DNA from: Streptomyces olivoverticillatus
GTDB lineage: Bacteria; Actinomycetota; Actinomycetes; Streptomycetales; Streptomycetaceae
Assembly: GCF_014203555.1 (NCBI RefSeq)
Contig: NZ_JACHJH010000001.1
Coordinates: forward strand, 544,013 to 608,012
Length of the DNA stretch: 64,000 nt
Direction: 5' to 3'
In this document: in pieces, positions 1-8,187 of the stretch
Position numbering within the stretch: position 1 is the stretch's first letter
How the letters are laid out: every line of letters starts with the position of its first letter
The notes under the pieces: model-generated
What the model was told of the DNA's origin: nothing
What the model saw: only the letters and a program-made list of their open reading frames with translations
The model's database searches: none
Translations under genes and position numbers: made by a program

Positions 1-288
1 GGCCATGGCACCGGCGCCGGCGTCGCCCGGCCACGGGGTCGCGGCCGTCGTCGAAGGATCACCCGGCATCGGAGGCCGGGGCATCGCACCGGTGGTGGAG
101 GGGTCGCCCGGCCACGGCGTGGCAGCCGTCGTCGACGGGTCACCGGCCATGGCACCGGCGCCGGCGTCGCCCGGCCACGGGGTCGCGGCCGTCGTCGAAG
201 GATCACCCGGCATCGGAGGCCGGGGCATCGCACCGGTGGTCGAGGGATCCCCCGGCCACGGCGTGGCAGCCGTCGTCGACGGGTCACC
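1..288 (-). repeat. Two tandem copies of a 144-bp in-frame repeat
   Basis: Bases 1-144 and 145-288 are near-identical direct repeats, differing at a handful of positions around 100-112 against 241-250. The unit is exactly 48 codons, so the frame is kept. It encodes variants of GDPSTTAATPWPGD and PGDPSTTGAMPRPP. The array reaches the window edge, so more copies may exist to the left. Confidence 0.85.
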
Positions 289-918
289 CGGCAGGGGGGC
301 CTGCGGCATCGCACCCGTGGCGGGGCCACCGCCCTGCCACGGTGCACCGCCGGGAGCACCGGCGGGCCGGTCTGCGCCGCGCGCACCGCCGCGAGCGCCG
401 CCGCCCTTGGGGCGGGCGCCCCGCACCGGCAGCGGCGGCACGGCGCCCGTTGCACCGGGGTCGCCCCCGGGCCGGTCGGCGCCGCGCGCGGGCGAGGACT
501 TGCGGGGCGCGAACCAGTCGCTGGTCTTGTCCGACGACGCGCGGGAGTCCTGTGCCGCCGGGGCCGCTTGGGGCGTCGGCTTGGGGCGGGTGGGCAGGCC
601 CTCCTTGCGCTCCTTGCGCGGGGCCGCCGGCTCGGCGGGCGGCTGCGCCGCGGGCGCGGCCGGGGTCTGCGCGTCCGCCTCCTCGACGGGCGTCCGCATG
701 ACGACCGGCGGAATGGGCCGCGAGCCCGGGATGTTGATACGGATCCGCGTCGTCAGCGTGGTCTCGGTCTTCGGCTCACCGGGCTTGCCGCCGGAAGCGG
801 CAGCCCCGGTCACCGCGTCCGCGCCGGAGGCGTTGCCGTACGGCGGGGTGCCCGAAGGATAGGCGGCGCCACCGCGCCCCTGGGGGCCGGAGGACGAACT
901 GTCAGATTCACGGCTCAA
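1..918 (-). CDS. Pro/Gly/Ala-rich repeat protein, N-terminal part (runs off left edge)
   Basis: The reading frame stays open for 306 codons and leaves the window at base 1, so only the N-terminal part is seen. I place the start at TTG 918-916, six bases after GGGAGAA (931-925); no ATG lies nearby in frame. The protein begins MSRESDSSSSGPQGRGG, has a more conserved-looking block (TTRIRINIPGSRPIPPVVMR, about residues 50-70), then a low-complexity segment containing SDWFAPRK and repeated PGDPSTT units. No catalytic motif or membrane segment is visible in this part. I do not recognise the family. It is probably a disordered linker in front of a domain beyond the window. Coding direction rests on the start and RBS and on the coherent PGDPSTT repeats; the opposite frame 5-862 is also open. 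Confidence 0.6.
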   Translation of the reverse strand, partial: MSRESDSSSSGPQGRGGAAYPSGTPPYGNASGADAVTGAAASGGKPGEPKTETTLTTRIRINIPGSRPIPPVVMRTPVEEADAQTPAAPAAQPPAEPAAPRKERKEGLPTRPKPTPQAAPAAQDSRASSDKTSDWFAPRKSSPARGADRPGGDPGATGAVPPLPVRGARPKGGGARGGARGADRPAGAPGGAPWQGGGPATGAMPQAPLPGDPSTTAATPWPGDPSTTGAMPRPPMPGDPSTTAATPWPGDAGAGAMAGDPSTTAATPWPGDPSTTGAMPRPPMPGDPSTTAATPWPGDAGAGAMA

Positions 919-1101
919 AGCAGGTTCTCCCGGTTACTCTTCGCCGCCCTCGTTTGACCTCGCTATGGGTCGCCCATTTGCCGGAGGCCAGGGGAGGCTC
1001 GGCGGCGCGCACCACCATACTGGGCACCACGGGTACCCACTTGACGACCGCTCGATCACCCACGTGCCCGGTCGGCCGACAGTCGGGTAGAAAACGTCAC
1101 G

Positions 1102-1494
1102 TCACTTGCCAAGTCGGGCCGTAGCCCCGTCCGGTTGCGGCACTTTCGCCACCGTGGCACAGATCACAGCGACGACCATCCCACCCAACAAAAAGACATA
1201 TGAGCCGATTCCTGCACCGAAAAGGAAGTCTCCCTCCGGGCGGCTCGCGGCCAGGACGAGCACCGAAGCCAGCCATCCGGCGCCCGGCGCCGCGCCGCCG
1301 GCTCTGGAGCGCATGAGGGTGACGCCGCCCCAGCAGAGCCCGGCGATACCGAGCAGCGCGAGCAGCAACCCGCCGGGGAACCAGCCGCCTTGCACCAGCG
1401 CCCCGGCCGTCCCGGCGAGGAAGCCGAGGACGGCCAGGCCCAGATAGCCGGCCAGGCGTCCGGGGGTCGGAAACGTCATCAGGCCGCCGTTCAT
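1102..1494 (-). CDS. DUF6113 family small membrane protein
   Basis: A 130-residue protein with about four hydrophobic segments (roughly residues 15-35, 42-60, 72-88 and 95-115), so an integral membrane protein. The sequence and position match the DUF6113 proteins that sit directly downstream of mshB in Streptomyces. Its ATG (1494-1492) overlaps the mshB stop as ATGA, so it is very probably translationally coupled to mshB. Function is unknown; the coupling hints at a link with mycothiol biology or membrane homeostasis, which is inference only. A second ATG five codons in (MTFPTPGR) is an alternative start. Confidence 0.8.
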   Translation of the reverse strand: MNGGLMTFPTPGRLAGYLGLAVLGFLAGTAGALVQGGWFPGGLLLALLGIAGLCWGGVTLMRSRAGGAAPGAGWLASVLVLAASRPEGDFLFGAGIGSYVFLLGGMVVAVICATVAKVPQPDGATARLGK

Positions 1495-2381
1495 GCCTCA
1501 ACCCCCGCGAAAAGGTCGCTTTCGAGCCCTTCGGACACTCCGGGCCACCCCCGGACGAGCCGGTAGTACTCGGTCGGGAAGAGCGGCTGGCCCAGGTCGT
1601 TGGAGAGCGCGAAGAAGGGGCCGTCCACGGCGATCTGCGTGGCGTGGGCCCGCATCGCGGCCGCCTTGGCGGCTGCGTGGGCGGTGGTGTCGACGGCCGC
1701 CGTGACCTCCTCGTCCGGCAGCACGCCGGGCACGTCGGCCGCGGTGGCGATGCCGGGGAAGGGGATCTCACGGCCCGCCGCGCGCAGCCGTGCGAAACCG
1801 GCCTCGACGACGGAGAGCGGCACACAGTTCCAGTAGATCTTCGCGATCTCGTGCGGATCGCCGAGGTCGCGGCGGAAGGCGGGCTCGGCCGCGAGGTCGG
1901 CGGCGCGCATGGCGACGCGGTGCGCCTGGATGTGGTCGGGGTGACCGTAGCCGCCGTCCGGGTCGTAGGTGACCAGCACCTGCGGGCGGACGGCGCGGAT
2001 CACCTCGACGAGGTGGGCGGCCGCCTCGTCGAGGTCGGCGCGCCAGAAGGACTCGGGCCGGTCGTTCTGCGGGGCGCCCATCATGCCGGAGTCGCGGTAG
2101 CACCCGGGGCCGCCGAGGAAGCGGTGGTCTTCGACGCCCAGCTCCCGCATCGCGGCCGCCAGTTCACCCATGCGGTGCGCACCGAGGGCGTTGTCCCGGT
2201 CCGCCGCGAGATGCGCCAGTTCGGGCGGGATGACCTCGCCCTCCTCGCCCAGCGTGCACGTCACCAGCGTGACGTGCACGCCCTCGGCGGCGTACTTGGC
2301 CATGGTCGCGCCGTTGTTGATCGATTCGTCGTCCGGGTGCGCGTGCACCAGGAGCAGCCGGCGGCCGGGAAGGTCGGTCAT
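1491..2381 (-). CDS. mshB: N-acetyl-1-D-myo-inositol-2-amino-2-deoxy-alpha-D-glucopyranoside deacetylase
   Basis: MshB removes the acetyl group from GlcNAc-Ins, the second step of mycothiol synthesis, in the cytoplasm. The 296-residue length is typical. The zinc-binding HPDDE motif is at residues 15-19 and the second metal/active-site motif HPDH at 147-150, within [13 protein letters not shown]; both belong to the PIG-L/LmbE deacetylase fold. The paralogue Mca is the main alternative, but the adjacent DUF6113 gene favours MshB. The ATG at 2381 has no Shine-Dalgarno sequence and lies six bases after TAGGCT, consistent with a leaderless mRNA. Confidence 0.92.
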   Translation of the reverse strand: MTDLPGRRLLLVHAHPDDESINNGATMAKYAAEGVHVTLVTCTLGEEGEVIPPELAHLAADRDNALGAHRMGELAAAMRELGVEDHRFLGGPGCYRDSGMMGAPQNDRPESFWRADLDEAAAHLVEVIRAVRPQVLVTYDPDGGYGHPDHIQAHRVAMRAADLAAEPAFRRDLGDPHEIAKIYWNCVPLSVVEAGFARLRAAGREIPFPGIATAADVPGVLPDEEVTAAVDTTAHAAAKAAAMRAHATQIAVDGPFFALSNDLGQPLFPTEYYRLVRGWPGVSEGLESDLFAGVEA

Positions 2382-2387
2382 GGGAAC

Positions 2388-2393
2388 AGCCTA
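2388..2393 (-). promoter_or_regulatory. Candidate -10 box (TAGGCT) for leaderless mshB mRNA
   Basis: On the minus strand TAGGCT ends six bases before the mshB ATG, which would put transcription initiation at or next to the start codon. No recognisable -35 hexamer is present. Confidence 0.5.
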
Positions 2394-2451
2394 CGAGTCG
2401 TACGGGCCCGCCGGGGTGCCGCCCGGGGGTACGGGCCCGCAGTGCGTGCCG

Positions 2452-2646
2452 TCAGAACTTGAAGCTGCTGATCATGCCTGCGACGTTCGACGTCAGCTGG
2501 TGCACCGTCGGCCCCACGGAGGAGCTCGCCAGATAGAAGCCCAGCAGCATGCAGACCGCGGCGTGGCCCGCCTTCAGGCCGGATTTCCGGACCAGCAGGA
2601 AGACGATGATCGCCAGCAGCAGCACCGCCGAAATCGAGAGTGCCAC
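2452..2646 (-). CDS. Small conserved-type membrane protein (64 residues)
   Basis: The product begins MALSISAVLLLAIIVFLLVR (GTG start) and has two hydrophobic stretches, about residues 3-19 and 28-45, with KSGLKAGH between them, then a polar tail ending SSFKF. The start is fixed by an excellent GGAGGTGA ribosome-binding site just upstream; longer readings of this frame run antisense through the peptidase gene and are not credible. It is a single-gene unit divergent from the S9 peptidase. I do not know its function. Similar tiny membrane proteins with a GHA..GFYLASSS-type core are common in Streptomyces. Confidence 0.75.
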   Translation of the reverse strand: MALSISAVLLLAIIVFLLVRKSGLKAGHAAVCMLLGFYLASSSVGPTVHQLTSNVAGMISSFKF

Positions 2647-2870
2647 GGGCGGCTCACCTCCAAGGACGCGCGGTCGGACGGAAGACATACGAATGCCCGG
2701 AGGGGCACCCGCACGCCGGGAGTCATTACCCACTATGCGCGAGCGATCATAACTTTCCGTGCGCATGCATGACTCGGTGCACAGGAGCAAACACGGGGCG
2801 CACGGCGAGTTTCCGCCGCTCTTTGCTGACGGGCCGACAGGAGCGCGGTTGACGTTCCGCCGGACCGTGG

Positions 2871-2897
2871 TTGACGGACACGGCTGCGCCGTAGTCT
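2871..2897 (+). promoter_or_regulatory. Candidate leaderless promoter of the S9 peptidase
   Basis: TTGACG at 2871-2876 and TAGTCT at 2892-2897 are separated by 15 bases, slightly short. The -10 box ends seven bases before the ATG at 2905, and there is no Shine-Dalgarno sequence. Confidence 0.5.
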
Positions 2898-2904
2898 CGC
2901 CCGC

Positions 2905-5025
2905 ATGACCGGACAGCTCTCGTTTCCCCGACAGCACGCCCGTACCCAGCGCTTCACCCTGGGCGCGCCGCGTGGGTTCACCGTTTCCCCGGACGGCTCG
3001 CGGGTCGTCTTCCTGCGCTCGCGCGGCGGCACCGACCGGGCCAATGTCCTGTGGGTGCTCGACCTCGACACCGGGCGGGAGTACCCGGCCGCCGACCCGG
3101 CCGTGCTGCTGGGCGGCGCCACGGAGGAGCTGTCGCCCGAGGAGCGGGCGCGCCGCGAGCGCAGCCGCGAGGGCTCGGCCGGCGTGGTGGGCTACGCCGT
3201 GGACGGCGCTGCGGAATGGGCGGCCTTCGCCCTCTCCGGGCGGCTGTACGTCTCCGAGCTGCGCAGCGGCACCACCCGTGAGCTGGACGTGCCCGGCCCG
3301 GTCGCCGATCCCCGGCCCTCCCCCGACGGGCTGCGCGTGGCGTATGTGACGGACGGTGCGCTGCGGGTGGTGGAGGCGGACGGCAGCGGCGACCGGGTGC
3401 TCGCAGGCCCGGAGAACGCCACCACCACCTGGGGGCTCGCCGAGTTCGTGGCCGCCGAGGAGATGGACCGCTCGCGCGGCTTCTGGTGGTCGCCCGAGGG
3501 CGACGCACTGCTGGCCGCCCGGGTGGACGACGCCCCGGTGAGCCGATGGTGGATCGCCGACCCGGCCAACCCCGCCGACGCGCCCGCCGAGGTGGCCTAC
3601 CCGGCGGCGGGCACGCCCAACGCCGAGGTGTCGCTTGCGCTGCTGCGGCTCGACGGCTCGCGGACCGACATCGCGTGGGACCGCGAGCGGTACCCCTATC
3701 TCGCGCGCGTCCACTGGTCGGCGGGCGGCCCGCCGCTGCTGCTGGTCCAGGCCCGCGACCAGCGGTCGCAGGTGTATCTGACGGTGGACACCGCCTCCGG
3801 GGCCACAAGCGTGCTGCACGCGGACGAGGATCCGAAGTGGCTTGAACTGTTCGCCGGAGTCCCGGCATGGACGCCCGACGGCAGGCTCGTACGGATCGCG
3901 GACGAGGGCGGGGCCCGCGTGGTGGTCGTCGGCGACCGGGCGCTGACCGGTCCGCAGTTGCATGTGCAGGCGCTGCTGGACGTCGCCGAGGGCGAGCTGC
4001 TGGTCGCGGCGTCCGCCGGCCCGGAGGCCGAGGAGCCCGAAACGGGTGAAATCCATGTCTACCGCGTGAGCGAGCTGGGCATCGAGCGGATTTCGGAGGG
4101 TCTCGGGCGGCATTCGGCGGTGCGTTCGGGCGCGGTCACCGTGCTGGCGTCCGCCTCCCTGGACCGTCCGGGGACGGAGGTCCGGGTGCTGCGCGACGGC
4201 AAGCAGACCGCCGTCGTGGGCTCGTGCGCCGACACGCCCGTACTGACCGCCCGCGTACGCCTCACCCGGGCCGGCGCGCGGCGCATTCCGTGCGCGGTGC
4301 TCCTTCCCACCGGCTACCGGGACGGCGACGGGCCGCTGCCCGTCCTGATGGACCCCTACGGCGGTCCGCACGGCCCGCGCGTGGTCGCCGCGCACAACGC
4401 GCACCTGACCTCGCAATGGTTCGCCGACCAGGGCTTCGCCGTGGTCGTCGCGGACGGCCGCGGCACCCCGCACACCTCTCCGGACTGGGAGAAGGCCGTC
4501 CACGAGGACTTCGCGGGCGCGACCCTCGACGACCAGGTGGAGGCCGTCCGGGCGCTGGCGGGCAGCTACCCGCTGGACCTGGGCCGGGTGGCCGTCCGCG
4601 GCTGGTCGTACGGCGGGTACCTGGCGGCCCTCGCCGTGCTGCGGCGGCCCGACGTCTTCCACGCGGCCATCGCGGGCGCCCCGGTCACCGACTGGCGGCT
4701 GTACGACACCCACTACACCGAGCGCTATCTGGGCCTGCCCGAAGAGCGCCCGGAGGTCTACGACCGCAACTCCCTGGTGACCGACGACGGTCTGTCGCAG
4801 GCCGCGGAGCAGGCCCGGCCGCTGATGATCATTCACGGCCTGGCGGACGACAACGTGGTCGCCGCGCACACCCTGCGGCTCTCCTCCGCGCTGCTCGCGG
4901 CGGGCCGCCCGCACGAGGTGCTGCCGCTGTCGGGGGTGACGCACATGACCCCGCAGGAGCAAGTCGCGGAGAACCTCCTGCTGCTCCAAGTCGACTTCCT
5001 CAAGCGGAGCTTGGGACTCGGCTGA
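2905..5025 (+). CDS. S9 family serine peptidase (dipeptidyl peptidase IV / acylaminoacyl peptidase type)
   Basis: A 706-residue prolyl-oligopeptidase-family enzyme. The N-terminal about 430 residues look like a beta-propeller and the C-terminal about 230 form the alpha/beta-hydrolase domain. The catalytic triad is visible: Ser568 in GWSYGG, Asp648 in HGLADDNV and His680 in VTHMTP. An Asp/Glu-rich EEMDRSRGFWWSPEG stretch (near residues 180-195) resembles the DPP IV region that binds the substrate N-terminus, so it probably cleaves dipeptides or oligopeptides. No signal peptide is seen, so it is likely cytoplasmic. It lies directly upstream of a peptide importer operon, and processing imported peptides is a plausible role (inference). 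A strong hairpin follows it. Confidence 0.85.
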   Translation: MTGQLSFPRQHARTQRFTLGAPRGFTVSPDGSRVVFLRSRGGTDRANVLWVLDLDTGREYPAADPAVLLGGATEELSPEERARRERSREGSAGVVGYAVDGAAEWAAFALSGRLYVSELRSGTTRELDVPGPVADPRPSPDGLRVAYVTDGALRVVEADGSGDRVLAGPENATTTWGLAEFVAAEEMDRSRGFWWSPEGDALLAARVDDAPVSRWWIADPANPADAPAEVAYPAAGTPNAEVSLALLRLDGSRTDIAWDRERYPYLARVHWSAGGPPLLLVQARDQRSQVYLTVDTASGATSVLHADEDPKWLELFAGVPAWTPDGRLVRIADEGGARVVVVGDRALTGPQLHVQALLDVAEGELLVAASAGPEAEEPETGEIHVYRVSELGIERISEGLGRHSAVRSGAVTVLASASLDRPGTEVRVLRDGKQTAVVGSCADTPVLTARVRLTRAGARRIPCAVLLPTGYRDGDGPLPVLMDPYGGPHGPRVVAAHNAHLTSQWFADQGFAVVVADGRGTPHTSPDWEKAVHEDFAGATLDDQVEAVRALAGSYPLDLGRVAVRGWSYGGYLAALAVLRRPDVFHAAIAGAPVTDWRLYDTHYTERYLGLPEERPEVYDRNSLVTDDGLSQAAEQARPLMIIHGLADDNVVAAHTLRLSSALLAAGRPHEVLPLSGVTHMTPQEQVAENLLLLQVDFLKRSLGLG

Positions 5026-5043
5026 CCCCCTTGGAGTGACCCG

Positions 5044-5085
5044 GGTGGCGGCGTGCTTGACCAAGCTGTCAAGCACGCCGCCACC
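5044..5085. terminator. Strong stem-loop terminator after the S9 peptidase
   Basis: A perfect 18-bp stem, GGTGGCGGCGTGCTTGAC (5044-5061) with its complement at 5068-5085, and a 6-base loop. No T-tract follows, as is common for actinobacterial terminators. It separates the peptidase from importer operon A. Confidence 0.8.
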
Positions 5086-5249
5086 TCGATCTGCACAACC
5101 TTCGCTCAAGAAGCGGCGGAGCCCCGCTTACCGCGGTGCAGGGCCCTTGACCGCACGGTGAATCCATTGCCAGAGTCCGGCTCAACCCACTGCGTTCGAG
5201 TGCCACAACTTGCTGGGTTCCCCGATGACTTGGCGGAGGATGTGCACCG

Positions 5250-6245
5250 ATGACGAGCCCTTCCCCGGCCGCGCCCGCGACGGAGCCCGGCACCGCCCCC
5301 GCCGAGCTGATCGGCCGGTCGCCAGGCCAGCTGATGCGGCGGCGCTTCAGACGCGACCGGGCGGGGGTCGTCTCCGCCTTCGTCGTCGTCTTCTTCTTCC
5401 TCGTCGCGGTCGGCGCGCCGCTGATCTCCATGGTCTACGGCAAGGACCCCACCACCACGTACGGCCTCAACGAGACCGGCCTGCTCAACCAGTTCGGCTA
5501 TCCCGTCCAGCCCAACGGCGGCATCTCCGGCCGCTTCTGGTTCGGCCTGGAGCCGACCCTGGGCCGGGACGTGCTCACGCAGCTCGCCTACGGCATCCGC
5601 ACCTCGCTGCTGATCGCCGCCGCGGCCACGGCGCTGTGCGTGGTGACGGGCGTGCTGGTCGGGGTGACGGCCGGCTATCTCGGCGGCAGGACGGACTACT
5701 TCCTGGGCCGCTTCATCGATCTGCTGCTCGCCTTCCCGCAACAGCTGTCGTTCGTCGCCTTCACGCCGGTCGTCTACGCGCTGTTCGTCAGCCCGGAGAA
5801 GGAGACCCCGACCTATCTGCGGGTGCTCACCCTCATCCTGGTGCTGTGGGCGCTGGGCTGGATGGGGCTGGCGCGGCTGCTGCGCGGCCAGGTGCTGAGC
5901 CTGCGGGAGCGGGAGTTCGTCGAGGCGGCCAAGGTGACCGGCGCCTCGCCCTGGCGGATCATCACCCGTGAGCTGCTGCCCAACCTGTGGACGCCGATCC
6001 TGGTGCAGTCGACCCTGATGCTGCCCACCCTGGTGACGGCCGAGGCGGGGCTGTCGTTCATCGGCGTCGGCGTCGTCGAGCCCACCCCCGACTGGGGGCG
6101 GATGTTCGCCAACGGCGCCAAGTACTACGAGAGCGACGTCACCTACATCTTCTTTCCCGGGCTCGCGATGATCATCTTTGTGGTCGCCTTCAACCTGCTC
6201 GGGGACTCCGTCCGGGACGCCTTCGACCCCCGCACCCGGCGCTGA
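5250..6245 (+). CDS. Oligopeptide ABC transporter permease, operon A (DppC/OppC type; BldKA-like position)
   Basis: A 331-residue inner-membrane permease with about six transmembrane segments and an OppC-type N-terminal extension. The EAA loop is visible as EAAKVTGASPWRIITRELLP, the site that contacts the ATPases. The RBS GGAGGA (5235-5240) precedes ATG 5250. It is the first gene of a five-gene operon ordered permease, lipoprotein, permease, ATPase, ATPase; from memory this is the order of S. coelicolor bldKA-E, the importer needed for response to the extracellular developmental signal. Assignment to bldK rests only on order and genus. Confidence 0.85.
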   Translation: MTSPSPAAPATEPGTAPAELIGRSPGQLMRRRFRRDRAGVVSAFVVVFFFLVAVGAPLISMVYGKDPTTTYGLNETGLLNQFGYPVQPNGGISGRFWFGLEPTLGRDVLTQLAYGIRTSLLIAAAATALCVVTGVLVGVTAGYLGGRTDYFLGRFIDLLLAFPQQLSFVAFTPVVYALFVSPEKETPTYLRVLTLILVLWALGWMGLARLLRGQVLSLREREFVEAAKVTGASPWRIITRELLPNLWTPILVQSTLMLPTLVTAEAGLSFIGVGVVEPTPDWGRMFANGAKYYESDVTYIFFPGLAMIIFVVAFNLLGDSVRDAFDPRTRR

Positions 6246-6301
6246 CCGACCCGGCGGCCCGAACCGGCACTCCACCGTCAACCGACAGGCAGGTGCAGCT
6301 C

Positions 6302-8104
6302 ATGAGGACGACAGTCAACCGAAGAGCACGGCACGCGGCGGTGCTGGCCGCCGGCGCCCTGGTGCTCTCCGCGTGCAGCAGCGGGGGCGGCGGAGGCGGC
6401 GGGGACGACAGCAGCGCGGGCCCCGGCCAGGACAAGAACGTCTCCTCCAACTACTCCCTCGGCAGCGCGTCCGACTCGGCCGGTCCGGCGCCCGAGCCCG
6501 CGGGGGCCAAGGAGGCCAAGAAGGGAGGAACGGTCACCGTCCTGCAGCGCGACGCCTTCCACCACCTCGACCCGGGGCAGATCTACTTCGGCGACATGCT
6601 GATCAGCCAGTTGCTCTACAACCGTTCGCTCACCGGCTACAAGGTCGACGAAAACGGCAAGGTCAAGGTCGTCGGCGACCTCGCCACCGACACCGGCACC
6701 TCCGCCGACGGCGGGAAGACCTGGAAGTTCACGCTCAAGGACGGGCTGAAGTGGCAGGACGGCTCGCCCATCACCTCCCAGGACGTGCGCTGGGGCATCG
6801 AGCGGCTCTACGCCTCGTTCGAGACGGACGGCCCGCAGTACATCCAGCAGTGGCTCTCGGGTGACGGCACGTCCTACCGCAAGGCGCTGCCGGACGGCCC
6901 GTACGACGGCAAGCACCTGCCGTCCTCGGTGCTGGACACCCCTGACGACAAGACCATCGTCTTCCACTTCCTCAAGCCGCACGCGGACGCCCCGTTCGCC
7001 ACGGCGATGCCCAACATCGGCGCGGTCAAGGCCGACAAGGACGGCAAGCAGAAGTACGACAACGAGCCCTTCTCGTCCGGCCCCTACCAGGTCGCCGACT
7101 ACAAGACCGGCAAGTCGCTTACCTTGGTGCGCAACACGAACTGGAACCCGAAGACGGACCCCATCCGCCACCAGTACCCCGACAAGTTCGAGATCAGCTT
7201 CGGCCACCAGGCCACGGACTCCACCCGGCGCCTGCTGGCCGACCAGGGCCCCGACAAGTACGGCATGTCGTACACCAACGCCGTCGCACCGGAGATGGTC
7301 CAGAAGGTGCTGAACGACGCCGGCACCAAGAACCGCCGCTTCGTCGAGATCCAGCCCTACCTCGACGTCATCAACTTCAACATGGACCGCCTCAAGGACG
7401 TCAGGGTCCGCAAGGCCCTCGCCTACGCCGTGCCCAGCGGCCAGATCATCCAGCAGATCGGCGGGGCGACGGCCGGGCAGCTGGCCACCAACCTCCTCTC
7501 CCCCTCCATCGACGGCTACAAGCCCACCGACCCGTTCGGCAAGAAGGCCAAGCCGAACGGCGACCCGGACAAGGCCAGGGCCCTGCTGAAGGAGGCCGGC
7601 AAGGAGGGCCAGGAGATCGTCTACGCCTACGCCAACACCGACGTCCAGCAGAAGGTCGCGGTGGTCGTCACCCAGGCCCTGGAGCGGGCGGGGTTCAAGG
7701 TGCAGAAGAAGGAGGTCGACTCCAACGTCTGGGACAACTCGATCGGCGAGGTGAAGAACGGCTTCGATATCTTCCGCACCGGCTGGGGTGCGGACTGGCC
7801 GGTCGCCTCGACCGTCGTCCCGCCGCTCTACGACGGCCGGGTGATCGCCGACGGCGCCCAGAACTACTCCCACCTCAACGACCCGGCCGTCACCAAGGAG
7901 ATCGACCGCGTCAACGCGATCCCCGACGTGAAGACGGCGGCGCCCGAGTGGCAGAAGCTCGCCGACAAGATCCTCACCGATGACGTCCCCGCCGTGCCCA
8001 CCTACGCCAACCTCCAGTTCTCCCTGTGGGGATCGGGGCTGGGCGGCGTCAAGTACCACCCGGTGTACGGCTACCCGGACCCGTCCAGCGTCTTCGTGAA
8101 GTAG
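6302..8104 (+). CDS. Oligopeptide-binding lipoprotein, operon A (SBP_bac_5; BldKB-like position)
   Basis: A 600-residue family 5 extracellular solute-binding protein that captures peptides outside the membrane. The signal peptide ends in the lipobox LSAC with Cys25 as the lipidation site, followed by a Gly/Ser-rich linker (GGGGGGG) and a long flexible region to about residue 75. ATG 6302 follows an AGGTG-like site; an earlier in-frame start would lie inside the permease gene. The gap to the upstream permease is 56 bases. A 13-bp hairpin lies directly downstream and probably lets the binding protein accumulate above the membrane subunits. Confidence 0.87.
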   Translation: MRTTVNRRARHAAVLAAGALVLSACSSGGGGGGGDDSSAGPGQDKNVSSNYSLGSASDSAGPAPEPAGAKEAKKGGTVTVLQRDAFHHLDPGQIYFGDMLISQLLYNRSLTGYKVDENGKVKVVGDLATDTGTSADGGKTWKFTLKDGLKWQDGSPITSQDVRWGIERLYASFETDGPQYIQQWLSGDGTSYRKALPDGPYDGKHLPSSVLDTPDDKTIVFHFLKPHADAPFATAMPNIGAVKADKDGKQKYDNEPFSSGPYQVADYKTGKSLTLVRNTNWNPKTDPIRHQYPDKFEISFGHQATDSTRRLLADQGPDKYGMSYTNAVAPEMVQKVLNDAGTKNRRFVEIQPYLDVINFNMDRLKDVRVRKALAYAVPSGQIIQQIGGATAGQLATNLLSPSIDGYKPTDPFGKKAKPNGDPDKARALLKEAGKEGQEIVYAYANTDVQQKVAVVVTQALERAGFKVQKKEVDSNVWDNSIGEVKNGFDIFRTGWGADWPVASTVVPPLYDGRVIADGAQNYSHLNDPAVTKEIDRVNAIPDVKTAAPEWQKLADKILTDDVPAVPTYANLQFSLWGSGLGGVKYHPVYGYPDPSSVFVK

Positions 8105-8110
8105 CCGCGG

Positions 8111-8141
8111 GGGCGGCCGGGCCGCGCAGGCCCGGCCGCCC
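8111..8141 (+). terminator. Intra-operon hairpin after the binding-protein gene (attenuator-like)
   Basis: GGGCGGCCGGGCC at 8111-8123 pairs perfectly with 8129-8141 around a 5-base loop, starting six bases after the stop codon. Placed between the binding protein and the permease, it is likely a partial terminator or an mRNA 3'-end stabiliser. Confidence 0.65.
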
Positions 8142-8187
8142 GCCGAACGACCCCGCCAGCCCGCCCGACCCGTGAGGCAGCGCAGCC

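Noticed and set aside
1..288. CRISPR-like array suggested by the repeats at the left edge
   Set aside because: The unit is a 144-bp in-frame coding repeat without spacers, and no cas genes are present.
5..862. 285-codon plus-strand frame over the repeat region
   Set aside because: The minus-strand frame has a start with a ribosome site and a coherent PGDPSTT repeat; the plus frame starts inside the repeat and has no ribosome site.
2452..5109. 885-codon open frame on the minus strand opposite the S9 peptidase
   Set aside because: It is the GC-skew shadow of the peptidase gene; only its last 64 codons, which have a strong ribosome site and lie beyond the peptidase, are a real gene.
6278..8059. 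593-codon minus-strand frame opposite the operon A binding-protein gene
   Set aside because: Val/Asp/Gly/Leu-rich antisense reading typical of high-GC shadows; the plus frame has a lipobox and family fold.
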